IMG/VR virus record: IMGVR_UViG_3300009788_000161
Span: 1 to 43,732 of that record
DNA from: a virus
Length of the DNA: 43,732 nt
Direction: 5' to 3' (one strand)
The notes beneath the pieces were generated by a model. That model had not been told where the DNA came from, searched no databases, and saw only the letters and a program-made list of their open reading frames with translations. Positions 12,572 to 19,213 of this stretch are shown one piece after another (position 1 is the stretch's first letter; each line of letters opens with the position of its first letter). The position numbers and the translations under genes were made by a program.

Positions 12572-12674
12572 TCTGTATATGTGGTGGCATTGCCGAATCA
12601 GGTCAAGATGCCCGCGCCTTCAAGGGTCGCAACCTTGAGATAGTCAGAGGTAGAAATGCCCCTTCATATACAGA
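12572..12674 (+). ncRNA. Compact structured RNA candidate
   Basis: Nested inverted repeats: a 10-bp outer stem (12572-12581 with 12665-12674), then GGCATT (12586-12591) with AATGCC (12655-12660), and inside TCAAGG (12620-12625) with CCTTGA (12633-12638) closing a 7-base loop. In addition CCTCTGA (12556-12562) could pair with TCAGAGG (12644-12650), crossing the outer stem as a pseudoknot. The sequence AGATAGTC after the inner hairpin weakly recalls the S element of group I introns, but I find no partner for it. Confidence 0.45.
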
Positions 12675-12701
12675 TTACCGGGTTCACTTATACAGAAACA
12701 T

Positions 12702-12710
12702 TGCTATACT
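12702..12710 (+). promoter_or_regulatory. Extended -10 promoter for the HNH gene
   Basis: TGCTATACT is an extended -10 (TGnTATACT). A weak -35, TTCACT, lies 16 bases upstream (12683-12688). It would produce a leader of about 85 bases before the HNH start at 12805. Confidence 0.5.
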
Positions 12711-12745
12711 GGTTTAGCGCCTACCCTTAGCGGGGGAAACAGAGA

Positions 12746-12798
12746 CCTCAATCACCTCTTGGCGCGTCTTTTCTGATTGATACCTTATGATTGAGGGG
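12746..12798 (+). promoter_or_regulatory. Ribosome-binding-site sequestering switch of the HNH leader
   Basis: CCTCAATCA (12746-12754) is complementary over 9 bases to TGATTGAGG (12788-12796), which contains most of the GAGGGG ribosome-binding site of the HNH gene. It can instead pair over 7 bases with an upstream copy, TGATTGA (12774-12780). The two pairings exclude each other, so the leader could switch between a closed and an open ribosome-binding site. Confidence 0.5.
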
Positions 12799-12804
12799 TA
12801 CGAC

Positions 12805-13317
12805 ATGATCACCCAAGCAAGACTCAAAGAACTGCTTAAGTATGATCCAGAGACGGGCCGTTTCGTTTGGATAAAATCTACAGCTGCATGCATAGCGATA
12901 GGCGATGTTGCTGGAACTGTTGGCGCCCATGGATGCAAGAAATACATAACCATATGCATAGGCTATAAGATATACCGCGCTCATAGATTGGCTTGGTTGT
13001 ATGTACATGGGTGTTTTCCGAGGCATCAAATAGACCATATAGATGGTGACGGAACAAACAACAAACTTGGAAATCTACGCGCAGTAACCCCAAAGCAAAA
13101 TGGCAGGAATCTTAGGCTTAACATTAGAAACAAGTCAGGCTTTACTGGTGTCACATGGAGGCGGGCAAAGTCGATATGGACGGCACAGATCAAGGTTTCG
13201 GGAAAGAATATGCACTTGGGATGCTTTAAAACAATTGTAGATGCTGTAGCCGCTAGAATCAGGGCAAATAAAAAATATGGATATCATGAAAACCACGGAC
13301 AGAACCGCCCTTTGTGA
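12805..13317 (+). CDS. HNH homing endonuclease with AP2-like domain (copy 2)
   Basis: A 170-aa paralogue of the minus-strand gene at 971-1465. It has I-T-Q-A-R-L-K-E-L-L-K-Y-D-P-E-T-G at the N-terminus, Y-R-A-H-R-L-A-W-L-Y-V-H-G near residue 58, and H-Q-I-D-H-I-D-G with N-N-K-L near 76. The AP2-like segment (G-F-T-G-V-T-W-R-R, then M-H-L-G-C-F) starts near 113. I use the ATG at 12805, six bases after GAGGGG, not the one at 12787. It is preceded by ~490 bases of structured non-coding DNA and its own promoter, a cassette typical of mobile homing genes. Confidence 0.85.
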   Translation: MITQARLKELLKYDPETGRFVWIKSTAACIAIGDVAGTVGAHGCKKYITICIGYKIYRAHRLAWLYVHGCFPRHQIDHIDGDGTNNKLGNLRAVTPKQNGRNLRLNIRNKSGFTGVTWRRAKSIWTAQIKVSGKNMHLGCFKTIVDAVAARIRANKKYGYHENHGQNRPL

Positions 13318-13397
13318 GACTATCGGAGCATAGAGGCAAGGAGATCAAAGGACAATGTGTCCCTAGGGTCTCATTAGACAGACTATTGGAGAATGAT

Positions 13398-13823
13398 ATG
13401 AAGCACGAAGCAAGTTTATCAATTTCAAGAGTTCACAACTCAGGCTGTGAAGATTACATCGCCTTGCGTATTGAAGATGACGACGCCCATATTCAGTTTG
13501 TTGAGTTAGAAATACCCTTTAAAGCTTTTTCAGAGGCGTTAACAGGTCTGTCCTCCCGGCCATGCCTCATGGTGGTGCGAGGACTCGACAAAGTAGGTAA
13601 GAAACAAGAGATGATCCATCCGTTCAATTTCGAGCTGCCTGAGGATGCAGAGTATAGGGATAAGGAATCCGCTAGAACTGCGCTGTCGTCGGCATGTCCG
13701 AAGGGTTGGACTGGGTCTGATTACTTTGGATCACAATCCAGCTTTTTTGAAGAAGATGGCAAGCAGTTTGCCTCAACCACTTTGCGCAGATGGGTTGATA
13801 AGCCAGATTCTGAAGATCAATAA
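13398..13823 (+). CDS. Conserved phage protein of unknown function
   Basis: A 141-aa protein starting at the ATG at 13398 after GGAG; the frame extends upstream but only into the HNH overlap. It begins K-H-E-A-S-L-S-I-S-R-V, then has Y-I-A-L-R-I-E-D-D-D and F-V-E-L-E-I-P near residues 22-48, suggesting a beta-rich domain. The C-terminal half is acidic and polar. It looks like a small conserved protein seen in other phage early regions, but I cannot name a function. The HNH cassette may have inserted just upstream of it. Confidence 0.65.
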   Translation: MKHEASLSISRVHNSGCEDYIALRIEDDDAHIQFVELEIPFKAFSEALTGLSSRPCLMVVRGLDKVGKKQEMIHPFNFELPEDAEYRDKESARTALSSACPKGWTGSDYFGSQSSFFEEDGKQFASTTLRRWVDKPDSEDQ

Positions 13824-13851
13824 TGACAACTATTAACTGAAGGGAAGAGAG

Positions 13852-14040
13852 ATGAGCACAATTGAACAGAAACCAAAGTTTCAGACGATCACAATCGTCT
13901 TAGACAATAAGAGTGACGCGGAAGCCCTGTGGAAGGTTGTAGACACTCAGACGTTTGATGACCATCTGACAAAAGAAGAGGAGAAATTCCTTCGATATCT
14001 TTCAAACTGGTTCAGCAACACAGCTCAACTAGGCGGCTAA
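13852..14040 (+). CDS. Small hypothetical protein
   Basis: A 62-aa acidic protein starting after GAAGGGAAGAGAG. It has F-Q-T-I-T-I-V-L-D-N-K-S-D-A-E-A-L-W near the N-terminus, a beta-strand then helix pattern, and ends N-T-A-Q-L-G-G. No domain recognised. Confidence 0.6.
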   Translation: MSTIEQKPKFQTITIVLDNKSDAEALWKVVDTQTFDDHLTKEEEKFLRYLSNWFSNTAQLGG

Positions 14041-14066
14041 CCAATCAGACCAATAGGGGAAAGAAG

Positions 14067-14261
14067 ATGCCCGAGCTAGACAAAAAAGACTGCTTCATAG
14101 TGGATGGCAGTAATGAGGCAGCAAGAAGCCTGATGACCAAACTATGCAAAAACGCGAGACCTGGCGCTGTGATCCTTGTGACTAACGAAGAGTTTGAGTG
14201 TCTGAAGAACAGTGTGATCAGGATTACGACTGAAGACGATTGGAAAGACCCGGCCAGTTAA
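14067..14261 (+). CDS. Small hypothetical protein
   Basis: A 64-aa protein starting after AGGGGAAAGAAG. It reads C-F-I-V-D-G near the N-terminus, A-V-I-L-V-T-N-E-E-F-E in the middle, and ends D-D-W-K-D-P-A-S. Alternating strands and helices resemble the previous small protein, so the two may be related, but similarity is weak. Confidence 0.55.
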   Translation: MPELDKKDCFIVDGSNEAARSLMTKLCKNARPGAVILVTNEEFECLKNSVIRITTEDDWKDPAS

Positions 14262-14293
14262 CCACCACTAAGCTAGTTATGTAGGAGATTGAT

Positions 14294-14482
14294 ATGATCA
14301 TTGAGGAAGATGCAGTTATGCTGCCTTGTATCAGATGTAATAGCTCAGAGGTGGGCACAGAACTCAGATGCATGGGAAGTTATGTTCAAACCCTGTGCTA
14401 TAACTGCGGCCGTAAAGGGCCGACATCGGAGCTGAGGAATAGAGCTGTATCTAAGTGGAATACAGAAGGCAGAGAGAGCTAG
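14294..14482 (+). CDS. Lar-like zinc-ribbon protein (possible restriction alleviation)
   Basis: A 62-aa protein with C-I-R-C-N-S-S-E-V near residue 12, Y-V-Q-T-L-C-Y-N-C-G-R-K-G-P near 30, and a terminal A-V-S-K-W-N. Paired C-x2-C knuckles ending in W-N are the pattern of the Lar family, named for the Rac protein that relieves EcoKI restriction; many phage members are of unknown activity. It starts after TAGGAG. Confidence 0.65.
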   Translation: MIIEEDAVMLPCIRCNSSEVGTELRCMGSYVQTLCYNCGRKGPTSELRNRAVSKWNTEGRES

Positions 14483-14491
14483 GAGAGGGAT

Positions 14492-14653
14492 ATGATCTAT
14501 GTACAATGGTCTGTATTCGCATTGATCTTGTTGTTTACCACGCTGACCCTCATTATGGCGGTGGAGAGGGGTGACAAAACCTTGATATATTCAAATCTCA
14601 CAACGATAGCGTGTGTTGTGGGCTGGGTTACGGCATTTACACAATGTTTATAG
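14492..14653 (+). CDS. 53-aa small membrane protein
   Basis: A 53-aa protein starting after AGGAGAGGG. Residues 7-24 (V-F-A-L-I-L-L-F-T-T-L-T-L-I-M-A-V) and 36-52 are hydrophobic, giving two membrane segments joined by a short polar loop (E-R-G-D-K-T). It is the last gene before the terminator. Function unknown. Confidence 0.55.
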   Translation: MIYVQWSVFALILLFTTLTLIMAVERGDKTLIYSNLTTIACVVGWVTAFTQCL

Positions 14654-14704
14654 CCAGCTATAATGAACACTCATTCCCTCCTAGCCGGTCCCCTTCCGGC
14701 ATTT

Positions 14705-14730
14705 GCCCGCAATCCATCGCGGGCTTTTTT
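14705..14730 (+). terminator. Rho-independent terminator ending the early rightward unit
   Basis: GCCCGC (14705-14710) pairs with GCGGGC (14719-14724), followed by six T residues. A smaller hairpin (CCGG at 14685-14688 and 14696-14699) lies just upstream. Confidence 0.85.
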
Positions 14731-14731
14731 C

Positions 14732-14740
14732 TGGTATAAT
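14732..14740 (+). promoter_or_regulatory. Extended -10 promoter opening the late region
   Basis: TGGTATAAT is a perfect extended -10, two bases after the terminator's T-run. No good -35 is present, which is usual for extended -10 promoters or for one that needs an activator. It drives the gene at 14771 and probably the packaging and structural genes. Confidence 0.65.
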
Positions 14741-14770
14741 TAAGACTCATCCATTGCACATAGGTGTTTC

Positions 14771-14935
14771 ATGGACCAGATCAAAGAAGACGCTAAGAAC
14801 AGCGTTGTTCACATCCTAGACCAGATCTGCGATAAGATGGCAATTGACCGGGTTACACTCTATGTTCTGATTGAAGAGATCATGGAGGACGAAGGCTTTA
14901 TCGAGACTGAATCCACAAAGGAGAGACTGCATTGA
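14771..14935 (+). CDS. 54-aa acidic helical protein, first late gene
   Basis: A 54-aa protein (M-D-Q-I-K-E-D-A-K-N ... T-K-E-R-L-H). It is acidic and almost wholly helical (H-I-L-D-Q-I-C-D-K-M, L-I-E-E-I-M-E-D-E-G). Only a weak ribosome-binding site (AGGTG) is seen. The next gene starts within its stop codon (TTGA). Confidence 0.55.
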   Translation: MDQIKEDAKNSVVHILDQICDKMAIDRVTLYVLIEEIMEDEGFIETESTKERLH

Positions 14936-15138
14936 AGATTAACTGGCAAAGCCCCGAAGCATGGAACCCTTATGCCACTCCAAGCATGTGGAGCATGGCG
15001 TCTGCTAATCTGTTTATGAACCCTGGTTCCTATGATGTAAACAAATTGGTCCGCATGTGGATGGACCCGGTAGGTTATCTTTATGCCACACAAAGCAAAG
15101 CCAAAGACAAAGCGAGCAAAGAAGCGCAAAGTCGCTAA
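14932..15138 (+). CDS. Small hypothetical protein (TTG start)
   Basis: A 68-aa protein started at a TTG that overlaps the previous stop and follows AAGGAG. It is rich in Met, Trp, Pro and Asn in the N-terminal half (N-W-Q-S-P-E-A-W-N-P-Y, M-W-S-M-A-S-A-N) and ends in a basic K-A-K-D-K-A-S-K-E tail. No domain recognised. It overlaps the next gene by 56 bases in another frame. Confidence 0.5.
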   Translation: MKINWQSPEAWNPYATPSMWSMASANLFMNPGSYDVNKLVRMWMDPVGYLYATQSKAKDKASKEAQSR

Positions 15139-15268
15139 GGTACTGAGAGAAGCCAAAGCCGGTACTCTTCGCACATCGGCGGGCAAGAAGCCAGTAAGCC
15201 GAGAGCAAGAGGTCGCAATTGCCTTGAATGAGGCAGGGGTCAAGAGGAAGGGCCGAAAGTCTAAGTAA
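15083..15268 (+). CDS. Small basic protein, DUF6496-like
   Basis: A 61-aa Lys/Arg-rich protein. V-L-R-E-A-K-A-G-T-L-R-T-S followed by V-S-R-E-Q-E-V-A-I-A-L-N-E-A-G is the pattern of small DUF6496-like proteins found in phages and plasmids. It may bind nucleic acid, given its charge. The overlap with the preceding frame is long but its composition and motif support it. Confidence 0.55.
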   Translation: MPHKAKPKTKRAKKRKVAKVLREAKAGTLRTSAGKKPVSREQEVAIALNEAGVKRKGRKSK

Positions 15269-15292
15269 ACCCACACCGTAGAGGGTATGAAG

Positions 15293-15640
15293 ATGGACGA
15301 ACAGCGATTCGATGATCTAGTAGAAGACCTGAAGAGGCTGCAGAAGAGCTTTAACTGCAGGTATGCAGGCATCAAGCAAGCAGAAGGCAGCTCACCACGA
15401 TACAAGGCAGCCAAGAGAGCAGCCCTTGATCTGAACAAGCTGTGTAAAAAGCACGGGCTTCCAGAAGACAAGCAAAGCCCAACCAAGAATTTAGAAGACA
15501 GAGTCTCTTTGCTTGAGAAGCAGGTTCTGCAGTTGAAAAACCCTCTTCCTAGTCAGTTCGGCCCACACAACGCTTTCGATCAGGGCGCAAGGCGCAGAGA
15601 GTTCACTAATCCACTAGATTGGGTCATGGCTAACAAGTAG
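15293..15640 (+). CDS. Hypothetical protein with coiled-coil segment
   Basis: A 115-aa protein begun at the ATG at 15293, seven bases after GAGGG; an ATG six bases earlier is too close to that site. The N-terminal helix is acidic (F-D-D-L-V-E-D-L-K-R-L). A basic middle leads to a heptad segment (L-E-D-R-V-S-L-L-E-K-Q-V-L-Q-L) near residue 70. Its position before the terminase genes is shared by many phages' small unknown proteins. Confidence 0.55.
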   Translation: MDEQRFDDLVEDLKRLQKSFNCRYAGIKQAEGSSPRYKAAKRAALDLNKLCKKHGLPEDKQSPTKNLEDRVSLLEKQVLQLKNPLPSQFGPHNAFDQGARRREFTNPLDWVMANK

Positions 15641-15648
15641 AGAGTGGC

Positions 15649-15825
15649 ATGAAACTATATCAAAGAAAAGAATTGGCATGGCAATTTCATATGAAAACCA
15701 AACAACTAGCTTGGGTGGAATTAACTCGTTTTAGCAATCTGGATGGCTGGTGCTTGTGGACTCCATTATTCAGCTATCATCGTGTAGAGGGGAGCGGGCT
15801 TTTCTTATGGTTCCCCCAAGCATGA
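15649..15825 (+). CDS. 58-aa Trp-rich hypothetical protein
   Basis: A short gene (58 aa) filling the gap between 15640 and 15848. It starts M-K-L-Y-Q-R-K-E-L-A-W after AGAGTGG and contains six tryptophans (W-C-L-W-T-P-L-F, L-F-L-W-F-P). No family recognised. Confidence 0.45.
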   Translation: MKLYQRKELAWQFHMKTKQLAWVELTRFSNLDGWCLWTPLFSYHRVEGSGLFLWFPQA

Positions 15826-15847
15826 ACATAATTCCGTAGAGGCGGTT

Positions 15848-16075
15848 ATGGCAACTAAACATAAAGAAATCGACGTTAAAAGATACCGAGTCTACTTGGC
15901 ATTAGAGACAGCCTACCATAGTCTTAGTGCTGTATATTTCGAAATGCTCAGAATAGATTCAGACGCGTCCATCAAGGCGCATGATGCTGTAGGAAATGCA
16001 TTAGGACCACTGTACCAAGAGCTAGAAGAGGCAGGCTTTTTTGTCTTAGGCCAGGCAGAATCCGAAGATGAGTGA
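15848..16075 (+). CDS. Small hypothetical protein
   Basis: A 75-aa mostly helical protein starting after AGAGGCGG. It has R-V-Y-L-A-L-E-T-A-Y-H-S-L near residue 11 and an acidic end (Q-A-E-S-E-D-E). It overlaps the next start by eight bases. Function unknown. Confidence 0.6.
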   Translation: MATKHKEIDVKRYRVYLALETAYHSLSAVYFEMLRIDSDASIKAHDAVGNALGPLYQELEEAGFFVLGQAESEDE

Positions 16076-16286
16076 TTGGCTAACAGCACCAGAATTGAAA
16101 CGACTGTACGAAGTCGGCAAGACGTGCTCTCTACTAGGTCAGAAGACAGAAGACATGGACAGAGCAGAGCTAATCGCTTTCATTGGTCATCTGAATGAGA
16201 TTGTCAAGATTCACAAAGCAGGATTTGATGGCATCCGAGACGACTTAATATCGCTTCAAGACAGGATGCGGGAGGACAAGCAGTGA
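16068..16286 (+). CDS. Small hypothetical protein
   Basis: A 72-aa helical protein (S-D-W-L-T-A-P-E-L-K-R-L-Y-E-V-G ... L-Q-D-R-M-R-E-D-K-Q). It starts inside the end of the previous gene and overlaps the GIY-YIG start by four bases, so this whole block is translationally coupled up to the terminase. Function unknown. Confidence 0.6.
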   Translation: MSDWLTAPELKRLYEVGKTCSLLGQKTEDMDRAELIAFIGHLNEIVKIHKAGFDGIRDDLISLQDRMREDKQ

Positions 16287-16885
16287 GTCTTAACAGCAAA
16301 CAACAAGCATTCGTAGAAGCGTATTACGTTTACCATCTTGTTGATCCCAGAGACGGGGCTGTTTTCTACATCGGTAAGGGCAAAGGCAACAGGGTTGACC
16401 AGCACGAGAAAGATGCTATCAATCACATAGGACAGAACGCAGAGAAAGAAGCTAGGATAAGAGAAATTATTGATTCTGGTTATGAAGTAGAAAAGAACAT
16501 AGTAGAGGGCTTTCGCAAAGAGCAGGATGCTTATGATTATGAAGAGGAGCAGATTAGCCTGTATGGCCTGGGTTCTTTAACTAACAAGATGCCAGGAGGA
16601 GGCACAGCCAGAGACAGCTTCAGCCTTATTGTGATGCGTGACCTAGTAGAATGCTTGTGGCGCTTCGATCCACTACCGAACATCACGCATCCTCTCAGGC
16701 ATGAGATAGCATCATGGTTTTGGTATAAAGGGTATGATAAAGAGCAAAACTTAATGATCGCCAAAGACAGGGCGAAGTTTCTTAAAGAGCTAAACACCAT
16801 CATAGAAGAGCAGTATGCAGGATGGTTTCTTGAGGTAGACTCATGGCGCGACCTACGAAATATAAACAAGACTACTGCGGGCTAG
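16283..16885 (+). CDS. GIY-YIG endonuclease with a terminase-like N-terminal leader
   Basis: A 200-aa protein starting at GTG. Residues 15-45 carry the GIY-YIG signature (Y-V-Y-H-L-V-D ... F-Y-I-G-K-G-K-G-N-R-V), in the variant typical of LEM3-like nucleases, with E-E-E-Q-I-S-L-Y-G near residue 88. The first 14 residues, S-L-N-S-K-Q-Q-A-F-V-E-A-Y, instead match the start of Terminase_2-type small terminase subunits. The true small-terminase gene follows directly and overlaps by 43 bases. The gene looks like a homing nuclease that landed at a small-terminase locus and took over its start. Confidence 0.8.
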   Translation: MSLNSKQQAFVEAYYVYHLVDPRDGAVFYIGKGKGNRVDQHEKDAINHIGQNAEKEARIREIIDSGYEVEKNIVEGFRKEQDAYDYEEEQISLYGLGSLTNKMPGGGTARDSFSLIVMRDLVECLWRFDPLPNITHPLRHEIASWFWYKGYDKEQNLMIAKDRAKFLKELNTIIEEQYAGWFLEVDSWRDLRNINKTTAG

Positions 16886-17280
16886 CAACCAACTACTGTT
16901 TGCTAGGAGCTACAGACGAAGAACTAGCGGTGTTCTTGGGCGTTGCTGTCTCTACAGTAAACAAGTGGAAGAAAGAAAAGCCTGAGTTTTCGGAGGCCAT
17001 AAAAGAGGGCAAGTCTGTAGCTGATGCTAAAGTCGCTCAATCACTCTATAACCGAGCTCTCGGTTACACGCATAAAGACACCAAGTTTGCTACACATGAA
17101 GGCAAGATCACTGATACGAAGGAGTACGACAAGCATTATGCTCCTGACCCTACCTCTGCCATCTTCTGGCTAAAGAATCGACAGAAAGACAAGTGGCGTG
17201 ATAAGAACGAACTAGACATTAAGGCAGAAGGCGTGGTTTTCAACATGGCATTCAATGGGGAGAAGGGTGATGAACAGTAA
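16843..17280 (+). CDS. terS: Terminase small subunit
   Basis: A 145-aa DNA-recognition subunit of the packaging motor. Residues 1-60 form a helix-turn-helix (A-T-D-E-E-L-A-V-F-L-G-V-A-V-S-T-V-N-K-W). V-A-Q-S-L-Y-N-R-A-L-G-Y near residue 67 and S-A-I-F-W-L-K-N-R-Q near 105 are conserved in phage small terminases of this kind. It lies just before the large subunit, separated by two small genes. Its start overlaps the GIY-YIG gene, so an effect of that gene on its expression is possible. Confidence 0.85.
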   Translation: MARPTKYKQDYCGLATNYCLLGATDEELAVFLGVAVSTVNKWKKEKPEFSEAIKEGKSVADAKVAQSLYNRALGYTHKDTKFATHEGKITDTKEYDKHYAPDPTSAIFWLKNRQKDKWRDKNELDIKAEGVVFNMAFNGEKGDEQ

Positions 17281-17446
17281 AGAAGTGAGAACGGAAACTC
17301 ATACCAATTCATCACGCACCAAGAAAATGCGTCTAACACACATCCCAACCGGCAAAACTGTTGAAGGTGTAGGGTGGTCTCTTTATAAGTTGCGTTATGA
17401 CCTTATGATTGATCTGGCGGAACTTGTCGGGGGAGAAGGGCGATGA
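17270..17446 (+). CDS. Small hypothetical protein between terminase genes
   Basis: A 58-aa protein started at the ATG at 17270, after GGGAGAAGGG and overlapping the TerS stop. It includes M-R-L-T-H-I-P-T-G-K-T-V-E-G-V-G-W-S, a short beta-rich motif seen in small phage proteins. Function unknown. It overlaps the next gene by four bases. Confidence 0.55.
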   Translation: MNSKEVRTETHTNSSRTKKMRLTHIPTGKTVEGVGWSLYKLRYDLMIDLAELVGGEGR

Positions 17447-17634
17447 GTGACAATCTAATCGATAAGGGATTCGAACGCGTACGCCCAGAGCTAACAGAGA
17501 CTGAGCTGTTCTTTGAGCAATTCAAAGACGTTCGGGTTCTTCATAACGAGGAGTTCCCAGAGCTGAGATACTATCCAACAATCGAACACCTATATCAGAT
17601 GTTCAAAAGCAGGATGGCGTCTGAGAGCAAATGA
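17443..17634 (+). CDS. Small hypothetical protein upstream of TerL
   Basis: A 63-aa acidic protein (T-E-T-E-L-F-F-E-Q-F-K-D ... I-E-H-L-Y-Q-M-F-K-S-R). It overlaps both neighbours by four bases and follows GGGGGAGAAGGG. No domain recognised; likely co-translated with TerL. Confidence 0.6.
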   Translation: MSDNLIDKGFERVRPELTETELFFEQFKDVRVLHNEEFPELRYYPTIEHLYQMFKSRMASESK

Positions 17635-19211
17635 AGACCGTGACTTATGTAGCATCACCCACAGGCGCCCGTTTTCACCAATCCGATAAGGTTGTGCGGG
17701 GCTTCCTTGGTCCCGTTGGGAACGGCAAGAGCGTCTGCTGTATCAACGAGATGCACAGGCTAGCCGTACTCCAAGAGCCTAACAGCGAAGGTATACGCCT
17801 AACCAAGTGGGTCGTAGTCCGCAACACGCATGACCAGCTTGAAACAACCACGCTCGATACATTCAGGCAGTGGATTCCGCACGAGATATGCCCGGTAAAC
17901 CTTAAGCCTATGCGCGGGAACATGGACTACCCGCTATCAGACGGAACCCGGGTAAAGGCCAAGTTTATATTCCTGGCATTGGACCGGCCTGACGATGTGC
18001 GGAAGCTGTTGGGTATTGAGTGCTCCGGCGTCTTTATGAACGAGGCGCGCGAGCTGCCATATGCTGTGCTTAAAGCTGCTCGTGAGCGTATCGGACGCTA
18101 TCCCTCACAAGTAGACGGATATACAGACAAAGGCGAGTATAAGGCCCCTAGAGACTCTGAAGGCAACTACTACCCATGTACGCGTAAAGTCGTATTGATG
18201 GACACAAACCCACCAGATGACGAGCACTGGTGGTATCAGTTGGCAGAGGAAGGATGTCTCAAATCAAACCCAAGCCCTGAAGCAAAGAAGGCAGTAAAGG
18301 AGATGTTTGGTTTCTTTCGCGGTCCATCCCCTTTGGTCAAAGACGGCGGCGATTATAAACCAAATCCAGAGGCTGAGAACGTCTCACATTTGCTCGGCGG
18401 GTATAAGTATTACCTGGACATGATCGCCGGTAACACTGAAGACCACATTAACGTGATGGTTCTCGGTAATTACGGAACCATCAAAGACGGCAAGCCTGTA
18501 TATCCACAGTATAACGACCGCCTACACTGCCCAGAGAAGCCACTGGGGGTGATTGAAGACTTACCCATAGGGTTAGGCTGGGATGGTGGTCTAACGCCCT
18601 CCTGCATCATTGGGCAGATGACAAAGCGCGGCCAGCTTCGGGTTATCGCTGAGCTTGTGTCTGAGGATATGGGAGTCAGGCAGTTTGCCAGGGATGTTGT
18701 GAAGCCGTTTCTTCAGCGTAATTTCTACGGAATCGAGGTGGCATTCTCGTATATCGACCCAGCAGGAAAGGGAAGGGGAGAAGCAGAAGCCAAATCAGCG
18801 ATGGGTATCCTCAATGATGAATATATCGAAGACAATGAGGACGGCGACATTATCCAGCCACTCTCTCTCGGATTTGAAACTGAGCCTGCGCCCACAAACG
18901 ACCCAACTAAACGCATTGATGCGGTCAATTCCTTCATCATTAAGATGGTTGACGGTGAGCCTGGTTATCTAGTAAGCAAGAAGTGCCCTATGATTAGAAA
19001 GGGCAAGATCGGCGGATATCAATACAAGCGAGTACAGGTGTCAGGTGAGGAGCGATATCGGGACAAGCCGGACAAGAACAAATACTCTCATCCTGCAGAC
19101 GCTGAACAGTATATGGCTTTGGGTTTCGCCGGGGGTTACGTGATAGAATCGGCTGACGATTGGAACGATTATGAAGACGACTTCTCAGAAACAACAGTCA
19201 TGGGCTATTAA
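17631..19211 (+). CDS. terL: Terminase large subunit
   Basis: A 526-aa packaging ATPase and nuclease. Walker A is G-P-V-G-N-G-K-S at 27-34, Walker B with its acidic residue is C-S-G-V-F-M-N-E-A at 131-139, and a probable coupling motif M-D-T-N-P-P lies near 189. The C-terminal RNase H-like nuclease begins around G-L-G-W-D-G-G-L-T-P, with Y-I-D-P-A-G-K-G near 375. It overlaps the upstream gene by four bases and is followed two bases on by the portal gene. Confidence 0.93.
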   Translation: MKTVTYVASPTGARFHQSDKVVRGFLGPVGNGKSVCCINEMHRLAVLQEPNSEGIRLTKWVVVRNTHDQLETTTLDTFRQWIPHEICPVNLKPMRGNMDYPLSDGTRVKAKFIFLALDRPDDVRKLLGIECSGVFMNEARELPYAVLKAARERIGRYPSQVDGYTDKGEYKAPRDSEGNYYPCTRKVVLMDTNPPDDEHWWYQLAEEGCLKSNPSPEAKKAVKEMFGFFRGPSPLVKDGGDYKPNPEAENVSHLLGGYKYYLDMIAGNTEDHINVMVLGNYGTIKDGKPVYPQYNDRLHCPEKPLGVIEDLPIGLGWDGGLTPSCIIGQMTKRGQLRVIAELVSEDMGVRQFARDVVKPFLQRNFYGIEVAFSYIDPAGKGRGEAEAKSAMGILNDEYIEDNEDGDIIQPLSLGFETEPAPTNDPTKRIDAVNSFIIKMVDGEPGYLVSKKCPMIRKGKIGGYQYKRVQVSGEERYRDKPDKNKYSHPADAEQYMALGFAGGYVIESADDWNDYEDDFSETTVMGY

Positions 19212-19213
19212 AG

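Noticed and set aside
12572-12674. Group I intron core (AGATAGTC after a P8-like hairpin)
   Set aside because: No GACTA-like P7 partner, no clear P/Q elements, and the flanking genes look complete, so there is no exon pair to join.
12502-12717. Plus-strand ORF of 71 aa in the gene-free region
   Set aside because: No ribosome-binding site, no recognisable composition, and it runs through the inverted repeats; best seen as chance.
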